DNA of 64,000 bases from Euonymus europaeus (taxonomy: Eukaryota > Streptophyta > Magnoliopsida > Celastrales > Celastraceae): NCBI GenBank assembly GCA_963580455.1, contig OY756961.1, forward strand, positions 19,821,001 through 19,885,000, given 5' to 3'. The notes below the pieces were generated by a model, which searched no databases, had not been told where the DNA came from, and saw only the letters and a list, made by a program, of their open reading frames with translations. Positions 1 through 10,835 of this stretch are shown piece after piece; position 1 is the first letter of the stretch; each line of letters starts with the position of its first letter. Made by a program: the position numbers and the translations under genes.

Positions 1-839
1 TGATGTCCATTACAGTAGTTATTTATTATTTATCTGGTTCGTAACATTTCACATTTAATTAGCATTAATTTTGGTTAGAACATTAATGCTTTTGGTTGGA
101 ATATTTCATTTTCAATTTCGAATGATGAAAGTTTCGTTTAATACTACACGAAACCTGTAAAACTCATTTATTTGATAGCATAGGGACATTCATCAAGGGA
201 ACATTGATCATAGGGACATCCCGAACAATGAAATTTCACTGTTGGTCGTGTGTCATTATCATCGCTCAAAGACGTTGTATTTTCAATCACGTATATGTGA
301 ACTAGTCCATATGCTACCCCATGAATCGCCATGTCATAGTAGTCAACCTCCTCCTTCAGCTCAACAAGACCGTAACACAATGACCATCAAAGCCTCTGGT
401 AGAACAATGAACCACCATCGCGGAGCACGAAAAAGATTAAAACAAAAATTTAGAAGATAGAGAACAGACATTCTATCCTAGCACTCTACTCACATACCAT
501 GGAGGGTAGTCTCACCCTCACCTACTCCAAAAAAATTCCAACTATTATTTCTCAAGTAGCCCGGGTAGTGAACTACAACTGAGAATGGTATGCTCATATT
601 GTAGGTTATGAAATAAGGGAATTGGAGGTGAGGAAAGAAGAGGGCTACTTGTTGGATACTTATAGTGGGTCAAACCTTATCCAAATGATATTCAACCTTC
701 TGTTCACATCCATTCATTGGATTGCCCTATCCACATAATGACATTATCTGAAAAATGCGTAAGAATTTATTCCTAATAACAAACAGGGATTGTTGGGTAC
801 AAAAAAAATAATGTGTTACTAAATGAATAATATGAAGTG
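1..839. other. AT-rich stretch without recognised gene
   Basis: The only open frames are short and overlapping, with no motif I recognise. The stretch lies downstream of the MULE remnant that begins at 840 and may include that element's 3' flank. No terminal repeat could be identified because the element's outer end is not resolved inside the window. Confidence 0.4.
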
Positions 840-1154
840 TTACGAATTTGAACTCCTGCACTCCCACCACACCTTGGCTTCATACATCATTTGTACTCCT
901 TCGTTTCCTGTTGAAGAAGTATTTAGTAAATGTGTCATGAAATTATGGTTCAAAATATAAACTACATTTTCAAAAAAAAAAATGAAATTTCTCGTTGAGA
1001 TGACATACTTATTTGTTGAATGCAATGGCATAGCCTTTTTACATGTCTGCCGGTTGTGACCATGTTGCCTACACTTGCCACAATGCCTAGAGGATTGTGT
1101 CTCCCTTGTGAATTGGGCAATGTATAATAGTGAAATTAACACAGTTTCAAACAT
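840..1154 (-). pseudogene. MULE transposase C-terminal zinc-knuckle exon (remnant)
   Basis: The minus-strand frame contains CGKCRQHGHNRQTC, a CX2CX4HX4C zinc knuckle. In plant mudrA-like transposases such a knuckle commonly follows the SWIM domain. It lies just downstream, in the element's orientation, of the SWIM-containing frame at 1368-1865 and is separated from it by AT-rich DNA with repeated 'ATTCTAAA' words, so it is probably a separate exon or was displaced by that tract. The same knuckle (KKRGHNRQTC) occurs in the second MULE near 22950-23000. It is part of a dead element rather than a host gene. Confidence 0.7.
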
Positions 1155-1367
1155 AATGAAACATGTTCCAAATGTAATGTAAACTATTCTAAATTGAATA
1201 AAGGCTATTCTAAATTGAATAAAAACTTAAAATTGTGTCAAACCAATTCCAAATATAATGGGATCTATTCTAAACATAATAAAACCGTTCCAAAAGTAAT
1301 GAAAACTTTTGCAAACTAAATAAAACCTAGTCTAAATTGAATAAAAACTTAAAATTTGTGTCAAAAT

Positions 1368-2491
1368 CTAACCTCTTGATGGTATTTTACTAATATTTCG
1401 TCTTCCAACTCGAACAACGCGTTTTGGAGGTAACGGACAAACAGTATCCTCAACTGCCACAGTCTCATCAGTGCTGACTACAGGATAGATGGGCTCTGCA
1501 TAGGCCAGCATGAGCATGTATGTCGTATAGTACTTTGAGCACAAAGGCCTCGTTGAAAAATTTCTAGCTAAAATTGCAGCACAAGCATGGGTGCATGGAA
1601 GATGATCAATGTCAAATACCCTGCATGAGCAGCTTTTGCATTGTAAATTCACTTGCCCTCTAACATCATCATCCCTAACATGGTACTGGTGGACGCTGAT
1701 GGATTCAACTGTTATTCGACTAGCTTTCACTCGTCGAGCTTTTAGGATATCTTCATGGAAGTTTATGAGATCATTTTTCATGGCAAGTGTTTTTTCTTGA
1801 TGCTCGTGAAACCATCTTTGTAGCATTTTAACTAAATACTTCATCAGTTTCGTTATTGGTAACAAGCGAGCCTATTTGAGAACCTCATTTAAGCTCTCAA
1901 TAATGTTAGTCGTCATGATGGTATAATGATCCAAAAGGCAATATGCCCTAGCCCATCTCTCAAAGCCTGTATCTTCCAAATACTTATAGACCTTCCCGTC
2001 TTCAAATTGCCTCAATTGGCACATTACATGTTGGAACTCTGACACACGATAACACTTAGTAGCTTTAAAGAAAATATTAACAGCATATTCAGGGTACCTT
2101 TTCACCTTCATATTTTGTCCGATGTGATACATGCAGGTCCCATGGAATGTTTCGAGGAAAACACACTTTACGCCATTCTCTCTACTTTTATTTCGGTCTG
2201 ATATAATAGCCAAATTGGGTATAGTACCGATTGCTCCACGTAATTTGTCGAAGAACCACCCTAGGCATCATTTTCCGAATCACCAATACCGATGGTCAAT
2301 GGGTAAATTTGGTTATTGCCATAAAGAGCATTGGCAAGTAAAAGCACCCCCTTAAAATTGCTCTTAAGATGAGTTGCATCAACACATAGTACAAGCAGCT
2401 TGCACTTAATAAACCCTCTTACACAAGGACCGAGTGCCAAAAAGAAATATTTAAATCGATTTTGGGAGTAATATTCAATATGAGTTATCAT
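1368..2491 (-). pseudogene. MULE (Mutator-like) transposase, catalytic core plus SWIM domain, broken
   Basis: Three successive minus-strand frames (2491-2261, 2213-1872, 1865-1368) read as one mudrA-like transposase. The first has FKYFFLALGPCVRGF and VDATHLK (first catalytic Asp) followed by NNQIYPLTIGIGDSENDA. The second has AIISDRNKS (second Asp), a TCMYHIGQN stretch and the TNIIESLNEVL region. The third has the SWIM zinc finger CSCRVFDIDHLPCTHACA (CxC...CxH). A stop plus frameshift near 2255-2262 separates the first two, and one in-frame TAG at about 1869-1871 separates the last two. The element would have cut and pasted itself through DDE chemistry. It is now inactive as read, unless there are sequence errors. 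Confidence 0.9.
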
Positions 2492-2691
2492 ACCTGGTAC
2501 ACATGGAAAATAAGACGAATCTCAACAGAATATAAGACCATTTTATAGCAGAATAATAACCAATCTAAACAAACATCTACATTATTCTCAACATTTTTCA
2601 CACTAGTACGAAAAAAAACTACACAGTTCTAAACAAGAGTAATACTATTATAATCAGAATGACAATTATTCTAAACATAATTTGAAATTGG

Positions 2692-3521
2692 AGCAATGTT
2701 TTACGTACCTAGATTTTTTTACTCGCTTATCTTACAAAATGTTGGTAGCTGAGCATATTCTTCTTCTGCAGTACCATATATAGAATTAAGGGCACATTCC
2801 CTATCCTTCCACCCCTTTAGTAGCTACACTTGACGCCATTTTCCTTTTGAAAATCTTGAATGACGTCATTGGGCCTATAAATTCGATCGACTTTCTCGCA
2901 TTTAGACTTTATACGGTCACCAATCAACGAGCTTGTTGCTTGTCAATTCTCAGTGAAAGTGAGACAATTAGACAAGGCATGAACATCACGGAACTTCTTA
3001 ATTTGAAATAAAGAAATGTCTTTCATTGCAGTGGCTTTCATCTACCAATTGCATTCATCAACACAGCACCGAACCACAAATAGTGTTTTGGTGGACTCGG
3101 CACTTCCATCGGACTCAAAATTGAACTTGACTCCATGATTCATCGAAGGATTGCTGGGGCAAGAGTGGCATGTATTTGTTGCATGATTATTTCAAGTATT
3201 ATTATGATCTTCGACTGCATAATCAACTGTCTCAAAGAATGCATCATCGAGTACGTCATTAGATATATTATAGGCTGCCTCATGAGTTGGATTATCAAAA
3301 TCATCATCATACAGTTCAACAGTAGATTCATTGTTATGTGATTCTATTACATCAATGTCTGGCAGTGACTCTTTGTTTCTACTGAATCCAAGACCAGGAA
3401 ATTCTTTTATTCCTTCTACAAAATTAAACACGTCATCCCTATGTTGTATATTTGGTGTATTTTCTCCGGAATCATCAATTCTACCTCCGATATTAGAAGA
3501 TATGCATAGAAATGTAGCCAA
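2692..3521 (-). pseudogene. MULE transposase N-terminal region (acidic leader and DNA-binding domain), broken
   Basis: The minus-strand frame 3521-3192 encodes an acidic leader (for example VELYDDDFDNP) typical of mudrA-like N-termini. Below it, in a different frame with several stops, the conceptual translation of about 3110-2700 contains TLFVVRCCVDECNW, MKATAMKD.SLFQIKKF and DRIYRPNDVIQDFQKENGVK. This matches the order of the plant MULE N-terminal zinc/DNA-binding domain (RCxxxxCxW, IRKF, YRPxDIxxDMxxEYG). It continues toward the catalytic core at 2491, so the whole transposase is represented but degenerate. Family identity is inferred from motif order, not from a search. Confidence 0.75.
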
Positions 3522-4559
3522 AATACTTCAATCTATTTTACACCAAATGAAACAGTGAACATTATCATCTCCTTCGATCTTAACCGGCTCGGTAAGACAA
3601 CGCACATTGTAAAGGTACTTCATCTGAATATCATGATTCTGTAGTTTTGTAATATCAAGAACGCTATGGACTAATTCACTATAAGAAATAAACTATGAGA
3701 CTATGATAGTCTTGCTTTTCCCACCTAAATGTGCAGTGTGTTTCATTTTTTTCCATTTTCTAAAATACTGAATCAAAAGGCTCAACCTTCAAGAAAGGTA
3801 TAATATGTTCTCAATGAGTCATTTTCCAGAAGGACACAAAATAAAAAAATTATTCTAAACATAATTACACTATGCTAAATAGAATTTATACTATTCTAAA
3901 CAAAAGTCTACTGTTTTCTAAACCAAAACTACACAGAATACTAATATGTTCTAAACAGCAAATAACAATAACTACTTTATCAACCCGTTTCCCAAAACTC
4001 ACAATCAGTCATAACCCAAAAAAGTATCGTGCATTTCTTCACAATTTTTATATATGTAGCAAACAACTACGCAGTTTCCATGAACCCAATAAAATGAAGA
4101 CCTTCACACTATACATAGCAAGTAATAAACATAATGCATTATATAGATTAGGGTTCTATATCTGACCTATACTACAAACGAGTTTCAAATTTCAAATCCA
4201 AGCTTGAGATCCGAAATCCAAGATGAATGTCGAAATTAGAGCTGGAGCTTTAAACCTGTTTCGAGCTTCAAGTCCAAGGATAACATCGCTTCACCAGAGG
4301 AGAAACTGTCTGAAATCACAACTTGAGCTTGCGTTTTATGGTCAGAAATCGATATTCGGACGGCATGTTGTTCGTACGCATCGAGAAAGAGGAAGAACGG
4401 ATGAGCTCAATGAAGGAGTTGAGAATTTAACATATTGAGAAGATAAAAAAAAAGTTACTTTTATTGGCAATTAACAAATATTGAAAGGATGACATATCAA
4501 ACATTTTCTTAATTAAAAAAATTATAAGTTAAGTTTTTTTAAAAAAGGATTAGATGGCT

Positions 4560-4877
4560 AAAAATGTTTTGTAAATGGAACATTTTGTCAAATTTCCTTT
4601 ACAAATTTGACCAGATCTAAAACAAAAAACTTAATCGAACGGCCAGATTATTCTATTTTACACGGCATCAGACCTTGCCTATATCATGGAATTTGAAATT
4701 ACAAAAAAGAAGGAGCATACTACTCAACAGAAGAATCTAGAAACCCTAGTCGAGTCTATATATCACAGCGTTTAGGTGACAAAGTGGCCTCATTACGATC
4801 TGCTTCATTCGTTCTTCTTTTTCGATCTCTAGCTCACAAACCCTAGAAATTGTGTTAGTGAAAGCTTGAGGGATCTA
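4560..4877 (+). promoter_or_regulatory. HSP90 core promoter and 5' UTR
   Basis: A TATA box (CTATATATC) lies at about 4756-4764, roughly 115 bases before the HSP90 start codon. It is followed by a pyrimidine-rich leader with TTCATTCGTTCTTC runs. I looked for a full heat-shock element (alternating nGAAn/nTTCn units) and saw only scattered GAA units near 4733-4742. The visible promoter therefore suits a constitutive or mildly inducible cytosolic HSP90 better than a strongly heat-induced one; that last point is inference. Confidence 0.6.
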
Positions 4878-7800
4878 ATGGCGGATACAGAGACGTTTGC
4901 CTTCCAGGCTGAGATCAACCAGCTTTTGAGTTTGATTATCAACACCTTCTACAGTAACAAGGAGATCTTCCTCCGGGAACTCATTAGTAATTCCTCTGAT
5001 GTATGTCTCTCTATCCATCTCTGGATTAATATGTAGTTTTTGGCTTCGTTTCGTTGTTATTTTGAATTCTTTATGGTAGAAGTTAGAATATTGAGATCTG
5101 ATATATATGGGTTTTGTCTGTGGCTGAGCAAGTTATATCATTTGATTCAGTATGACATGTTTTATGTGAGGGTTTCTATGTTCTTCGATTTCGATTCATG
5201 AATGTCAAGTCTTTGTTGTTGGTATTAGAAATATAGTATAGTAGTACTATATCGTGGAGTTTTTGTTGTCCATTCGTAGAAGAAAAATGAAGTTTCTGTT
5301 CTGTCAATTCATTTTAAGTTCCGACTTTTAATAGCAACTCAGAAGAGCTTGGCAGCACTAAGTTACTGGGTTTGTTAATTAAATGATAGTGTTGCTTGTA
5401 ATTGTTACATGTATTATGTTTCTGGTATTTGTGATTTGAAAATTTTATTTGGGGTTCCTAGAGATAACCCTTTACCCTAGGATTATATATCATACTATTT
5501 TGGACATTGTATTGTGTTGTGTTGAACTGTTGTAAGAAATGTTATAAAGGTACATTGTAATTTATTTTTTAGTTGACGGCCTGTTACTTGATTTGTGATC
5601 TCCATACTTGAGTGATTAATCTATAGAAAACAAGTAAACTTAAGTGAACCTTTTCTTGCGTGCATAGCAGAATGTTCTTGTTGTGACTTCTTTGTTTTTG
5701 ACAGTTAGCAAGGGCTAGACAGTTTCTCGTGTTAACTTTATTTGTATGTTGCTGAATTGGGGGATTAATCTATAGAAAACAAGTGAACTTTACCATATGT
5801 GAATAGAAGAATGTTCTTGTTGTTTATTTTTTACAGTTAGCATAGGCTAGACGGTTTCTCATGTTTGCTTTTTTTTAGAACTTTATTAATGTGATTTGTT
5901 GGGTGGTTGCTAGTTTTTTGTGGTTTAACTATGATAATTATAATTAATTTCCTTTGGATAATTTTAATAAACTTCATTGAATTTATGATACTTGTTGAAT
6001 TTTGTTTTGGCTGTTGGATGACTTTTGAGAGTAAGGGCTTTCTGTTCCTTTTTTTTTGGTGGGAAAGGGAATTTACGTGACCTTATTAGGATTTGTGGTT
6101 AATAGGTGATTAGTAGTATGGGACCTTTTGTTTTTTTCTTGAATGTTTTGCTGGTCAGTATGTGGAGATTTTTTGACCTGTTTTTATGGTTATGTTCTCC
6201 TGGTGAACTTGTATTTGTTCTGATGTATATGATTTCGTGCAGGCTCTGGACAAGATCAGATTTGAGAGCTTGACAGACAAAAGTAAGTTAGATGCACAAC
6301 CAGAGCTCTTCATTCACATTATCCCTGACAAGACAAACAACACATTGACCATCATTGACAGTGGGATTGGCATGACCAAGACTGGTAAGCATCATTCAAA
6401 AGTCATTACAATCTTCATTTTATAGATTAACCACTTGTTTTGATGGTGGTTTTCTAATGAAATTTGAATTCTTAATGTTTGCAGATTTGGTGAACAATCT
6501 CGGTACCATTGCTAGGTCTGGGACCAAGGAATTCATGGAGGCATTGGCTGCTGGTGCTGATGTGAGCATGATTGGACAGTTTGGTGTTGGGTTCTACTCT
6601 GCATATCTGGTTGCTGAAAAGGTCATTGTTACCACCAAGCACAATGATGATGAGCAGTATGTGTGGGAGTCCCAAGCTGGTGGCTCATTCACTGTTACTA
6701 GAGACACCTCTGGTGAGAACCTTGGCAGGGGTACTAAGATTACTCTCCATCTCAAGGAAGACCAGCTTGAGTACCTTGAGGAGCGACGTCTCAAGGATTT
6801 GATTAAGAAGCACTCCGAGTTTATCAGCTACCCAATCTCTCTCTGGATTGAGAAGACAACAGAGAAAGAAATTTCTGATGACGAGGATGAAGAAGAGAAA
6901 AAAGATGAGGAGGGGAAGGTGGAGGAAGTTGATGAGGAGAAGGAGAAGGAAGAGAAGAAAAAGAAGAAGATCAAGGAAGTCTCCCATGAGTGGTCTTTGG
7001 TGAACAAGCAAAAACCTCTTTGGATGAGGAAACCGGAGGAGATCAACAAGGAAGAATATGCTGCTTTCTACAAGAGCCTTACTAATGACTGGGAGGAGCA
7101 CTTGGCTGTGAAGCACTTCTCAGTTGAGGGTCAGTTGGAATTCAAAGCCATCCTCTTTGTTCCCAAGAGGGCGCCTTTTGATCTATTTGACACAAGGAAG
7201 AAACCTAACAACATCAAGCTATATGTCCGCAGGGTGTTTATCATGGATAACTGTGAGGAGTTGATTCCAGAGTACCTTAGTTTTATTAAGGGTATTGTTG
7301 ATTCTGAGGACCTTCCTCTCAACATCTCAAGAGAAATGTTGCAGCAGAACAAGATTCTTAAGGTCATTCGCAAGAACTTGGTGAAGAAGTGCATTGAGAT
7401 GTTCTTTGAGATTGCTGAGAACAAGGAAGACTACAACAAGTTTTATGAGGCCTTCTCCAAGAACCTCAAACTTGGAATCCATGAAGACTCACAGAACAGG
7501 ACAAAGTTTGCTGAACTTCTTAGGTACCACTCCACAAAGAGTGGAGATGAGTTGACTAGCCTGAAGGATTATGTGACCAGAATGAAGGATGGCCAGAATG
7601 ACATCTATTACATTACTGGAGAAAGCAAGAAGGCAGTTGAGAATTCCCCATTTCTTGAGAAGTTGAAGAAGAAGGGCTATGAAGTCCTCTACATGGTTGA
7701 TGCTATTGATGAGTATGCTGTTGGTCAACTCAAAGAATTTGAGGGCAAGAAGCTTGTCTCAGCTACCAAGGAAGGCCTGAAGCTTGATGAGACTGAAGAT

Positions 7801-8319
7801 GAGAAGAAGAAGAATGAAGAATTGAAGGCGCAGTTTGAGGGTCTATGTAAGGTGATCAAGGATGTGTTGGGTGACAAAGTGGAGAAAGTTGTGGTGTCTG
7901 ACCGTGTTGTTGACTCTCCATGCTGTTTGGTTACTGGTGAATATGGATGGACTGCCAACATGGAGAGAATCATGAAAGCTCAGGCCTTGAGGGACAGCAG
8001 CATGGCTGGATACATGTCGAGTAAGAAGACCATGGAGATCAACCCTGTGAACCCAATCATGGATGAGCTGAGAAAGAGGGCCGATGCAGACAAGAATGAC
8101 AAATCTGTGAAGGACCTTGTTCTCTTGCTCTTTGAGACTGCACTCCTAACCTCTGGCTTCAGCCTTGATGAGCCCAACACTTTTGGTAACAGAATCCACA
8201 GGATGTTGAAGCTTGGATTGAGCATTGACGAGGATGCAGGGGAAGGTGATGCTGACATGCCCCCACTCGAGGATGTTGATGTGGACGCAGATGGCAGCAA
8301 GATGGAGGAAGTTGATTAA
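4878..8319 (+). CDS. HSP90: Cytosolic heat shock protein 90
   Basis: An ATP-dependent chaperone that matures kinases, receptors and other clients in the cytosol. The exons are 4878-5000, 6243-6384 and 6485-8319, giving 2100 nt and 699 aa, the usual length for the family. Intron 1 (5001-6242) falls in the signature [21 protein letters not shown]. Intron 2 (6385-6484) splits the Asp codon of GMTKTDLVNN. GHKL ATPase motifs are visible: [21 protein letters not shown] and [15 protein letters not shown] highly charged Asp/Glu/Lys linker spans about residues 217-255. The middle domain has [21 protein letters not shown], and the protein ends in MEEVD, the docking site for TPR co-chaperones that marks cytosolic forms. 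No frame damage is seen. The start [10 protein letters not shown] is the family's usual N-terminus, and all splice sites are GT-AG. Confidence 0.98.
5614..5880 (+). repeat. Imperfect tandem duplication inside HSP90 intron 1
   Basis: A segment starting GATTAATCTATAGAAAACAA at 5614 recurs at 5763 (offset 149). It includes the following AGAATGTTCTTGTTG and ACAGTTAGCA(A/T)(A/G)GGCTAGAC blocks. The copies have diverged by substitutions and small gaps. This is a local intronic duplication with no visible effect on splicing. Confidence 0.75.
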
Positions 8320-9174
8320 GCTTAATGCTAACTAGTTTTTACGAAGATTCATTTGGTTACGTAGTAGTTTTATGTGCTCTTTTGTCTGCCTCCTTTTTGA
8401 GAGACTTTCGGATATTTTGCTACATCTTTTTGTGTTAGAACGATAACATAGGGTCTACTTTAAATGTATTCTTTGTTTTGAGATTACATCTGCTCTCTTT
8501 AGGTATGTCTCTGGATTAGTTGATTTGAGTAGTGCCTTGTGTGGAGAACTTTCGGTCAACTTGGTCTAGTAGAGTGCTGGTTGCCAGAAAATGGAAACTG
8601 CCTAGGAACTGTCAATGGTAATGGTGAATTAGAAATGATGTTTTCCACGACCAACCTTTACCTGCGTGATTTTGGCATCTCTGTTTTCGTCTGTCTTTAG
8701 TCTTTAACAAGAGAAATCCTACATCTCTGCAGAATCATGTCACCATCCCTCATTAGGTTTCATTGATGATCTGAATGATGGTGGACCATTGTTTCAATTA
8801 TTTATCTCAAAAAGTACAAGATGATTTCAAAGCAACAGGAAGACGATGCAAACAACCTTGCATGAAAGAAATGCAGCAAACAAATTCTTAAAACTCCGAG
8901 TTCTTGATGCATAGAAGTTCTGAGTGATTAACTTGCAAGAGGCATAATTATAAGTCACATATACAATACAACTTTATTTCCTCCATAGATAAAAGATACA
9001 AGCAAACAAAGTATACATTAGCAGTCCAGTTCAGTTCAGATAAATAAAAATAACAATTGGAACATATAGATCACACCATCCCCAGCCAAATTTTAGAAGA
9101 AGATAGATTAGACAAAGAAATGTAGCAAACACCACCCCCAAATAAAGCTTCTTTTTTCTTTTTAATCTCAATCC
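8320..9174. other. Convergent 3' ends of HSP90 and the RALF gene
   Basis: This interval holds the 3' UTR of HSP90 after its TAA, and on the other strand the 3' UTR of the RALF gene. A minus-strand AATAAA is present at 8973-8978 (TTTATT on the plus strand), about 200 bases past the RALF stop codon, and is a plausible polyadenylation signal. For HSP90 I see T-rich DNA but no canonical AATAAA close to the stop. No other gene is apparent. Confidence 0.5.
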
Positions 9175-9510
9175 TTAACGAGTGTATCGTTTGCAACGGG
9201 TGATGGCGCTGCAACCGCGTCTGTAAGGGTTAGCCCTCGTCCTCCTGTTGCAGTTGTAGTAAGATTGGCCGCGACGATTGCATGGAACATTATTGGCCTT
9301 GAGTGCACCATAGCTTATGTATCTCGCTCTTTGTGCAAGAGTACGACGACTGATCTCAGAGTCCATCAGCATCTCAGTTTCATCCTCAACTTTGCCACCC
9401 ACATGGGATAGAACCCATGCATCATCAGTAGTCATTGATGTTGCTGCCTCAGCTATCATGGCCAAGGCCAAAAGCAGGACAATCAGCCAGAGCTTAGAAG
9501 AAGAACCCAT
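9175..9510 (-). CDS. RALF: RALF (rapid alkalinization factor) peptide precursor
   Basis: A 111-aa, intron-free precursor of a secreted cysteine-rich signalling peptide. RALFs act in the apoplast on CrRLK1L receptor kinases such as FERONIA, raising external pH and controlling growth. Residues 1-22 form a hydrophobic signal peptide (LWLIVLLLALAMIAEA). An acidic propeptide follows, then RRTL at residues 55-58, the subtilase (S1P) cleavage motif. The mature peptide carries YISYGAL (receptor-binding YISY at 64-67), NNVPC, SYYNC, ANPYRRGCSAITRC and four cysteines at 77, 87, 100 and 106, which pair 1-2 and 3-4 in the family. All hallmark residues are present, so the gene looks intact. Which RALF subgroup it belongs to cannot be settled by eye. 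Confidence 0.95.
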   Translation of the reverse strand: MGSSSKLWLIVLLLALAMIAEAATSMTTDDAWVLSHVGGKVEDETEMLMDSEISRRTLAQRARYISYGALKANNVPCNRRGQSYYNCNRRTRANPYRRGCSAITRCKRYTR

Positions 9511-9572
9511 TTTTGTGTTTCTTAATGTCTATGGCCCCGCCCTTCTTGATAAGAGGATGGAGGGGAAGAGAA

Positions 9573-9580
9573 GAATATAA
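9573..9580 (-). promoter_or_regulatory. Possible TATA box of the RALF gene
   Basis: The minus strand reads CTTATATT here, about 65 bases upstream of the RALF start codon. It would leave a leader of about 30 bases or a little more. It is a weak match; position is the main argument. Confidence 0.35.
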
Positions 9581-10096
9581 GAGAATGGTGGAGGTGTTAT
9601 GGTTGTAAAGTTTTTGGGATAAAAAATAAAGGCATGGGTGGTGGTTCTCAAAAGGCCTAATTTTGTGACTTGACCATTTCTTTCTCCTAGTTTTTCTGTT
9701 TGCCTATTGTTAATCAACTGCCAATACCTGACAATGCGATTCCTATTCATGGAAAACAACCATGTAGCCTACTAATCACCGTTAGAAAATGACTAATCAT
9801 TCAAAATGTAGCAATTCCTTCCTGGGTTTTGAGTGAACGACAAGCTCGGCACAAGTCGGGGTTATTTTTTATTAGGCTGAGCTTAAATTTCGAGTCTTTA
9901 AAGGCTTAGAATTGGACTCAAGTTGTGAAAAAAAGATCACCTTTTAGAATTCTGATTTGTTCAACCTTCTTGTGTCTATATGTGCTCTCCAAGCAACATG
10001 TCATGATCAGTTATTCACCAAATCAACGATGGCATCACATGTGATACGTGTTAATATAAAAGCAAAACTAACACATAAATTCTCAACAGTTGAGTT
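9581..10096. other. Intergenic DNA between RALF and the inverted-repeat cluster
   Basis: The near half is presumably the RALF promoter. The far half, next to the inverted-repeat cluster, may be the 3' continuation of the copia remnant seen from 10836 on. I could not follow a convincing RNase H reading frame through it, so I assign no gene. Confidence 0.35.
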
Positions 10097-10474
10097 GTCA
10101 CAGAAAAACTACATTTTTATAAGTTTCCCTACCCCAGTTCAGAGGCCCAACGGCATGACTGGCGGCTAGGTACTTCCCAGGCCCATGGACCAGGCAGCCC
10201 AACCCATCACTCCCCGCAGGCGAGTAGGTTGTTGGAGGTAGAGCTCGAACTCCTCACCTCCCTTTAACACACCGGTCCATGACCTGATATGCTACCAACT
10301 AGGCCACAGGAAGGTGAGGAGTTCGAGCTCTACCTCCAACAACCTACTCGCCTGCGGGGAGTGATGGGTTGGGCTGCCTGGTCCATGGGCCTGGGAAGTA
10401 CCTAGCCGCCAGTCATGCCGTTGGGCCTCTGAACTGGGGTAGGGAAACTTATAAAAAGGTAGTTTTTCTGTGAC
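10097..10474. repeat. Inverted repeat 1: head-to-head tRNA-headed (SINE-like) pair
   Basis: The left arm 10097-10258 and right arm 10313-10474 are reverse complements of identical length (162 bases) with a single mismatch seen (position 10113). They flank a 54-base spacer. Read outward from the centre, each arm starts GGTGAGGAGTTCGAGCTC, a pol III B-box-like word, and ends CTGTGAC. The spacer on the minus strand begins CCTGTGGCCTAGTTGGTAGC, an A-box/D-arm-like word. The left copy therefore has a tRNA-like head and the right copy is truncated at its 5' end. GC content is far above the surroundings. A SINE-type origin is inference; a foldback DNA element is the alternative. Confidence 0.8.
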
Positions 10475-10835
10475 GATCGTGCCCTGCATCGACAGCCCAC
10501 AGGCCCGCTAGGCGCCACGCGTCTCACATTCAGGCTCCATGGGCCCCAACCCCAACCCCTCTGGCCATCTGCCCGGGTTGTTGCTAGTAGGAGTCGAACT
10601 CCTCACCTAGTCTTTAACATAGGGCCCTTGGCACCATATGCTACCAACTAAGCTTAGTTGGTAGCATATGGTGCCAAGGGCCCTATGTTAAAGACTAGGT
10701 GAGGAGTTCGACTCCTACTAGCAACAACCCGGGCAGATGGCCAGAGGGGTTGGGGTTGGGGCCCATGGAGCCTGAATGTGAGACGCGTGGCGCCTAGCGG
10801 GCCTGTGGGCTGTCGATGCAGGGCACAGTCGTCAC
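10470..10835. repeat. Inverted repeat 2: zero-spacer 366-bp palindrome with tRNA-like heads
   Basis: Arms 10470-10652 and 10653-10835 (183 bases each) are reverse complements. I see only a two-base difference near the outer ends (GATCGTG against GACTGTG). The centre is an AAGCTT (10650-10655) with no loop. Going right from the centre, the plus strand shows CTTAGTTGGTAGC (A-box/D-arm-like, 10653-10665) and GAGTTCGACTCC (B-box-like, 10704-10715), spaced as in a tRNA gene. A GC-rich body follows. The head resembles that of inverted repeat 1 but the tail differs. The two repeats share the 5-bp junction GTGAC at 10470-10474. Confidence 0.85.

Larger units (their letters stand above)
1180..3965. 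repeat. Scattered 'ATTCTAAA(CATAA)' word tracts inside MULE 1
   Basis: Short words of the form TATTCTAAA, often followed by CATAAT or TTGAATAAA, recur in three non-coding tracts. These are about 1180-1345 (between SWIM and zinc-knuckle frames), 2515-2680 (between N-terminal and catalytic frames) and 3845-3965 (upstream of the first frame). The tracts fall in presumed introns or leader of the transposase. They resemble, in placement and in the TTCTnAAC core, the TTCTCAAC arrays of the second MULE at 19379-25650. Confidence 0.55.

Noticed and set aside
4725..4745. Heat-shock element upstream of HSP90
   Set aside because: Two GAA units are present but with wrong phasing and without an inverted TTC unit, so the consensus is not met.
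6472..8300. Several minus-strand open frames opposite HSP90
   Set aside because: They are shadows of a strongly codon-biased exon, rich in Ser/Phe/Leu, with no motif.
10653..10835. A functional tRNA gene
   Set aside because: A- and B-box-like words are present, but I could not form an acceptor stem and a normal anticodon arm, and the sequence is repeated in inverted copies, as expected of SINE-type DNA.
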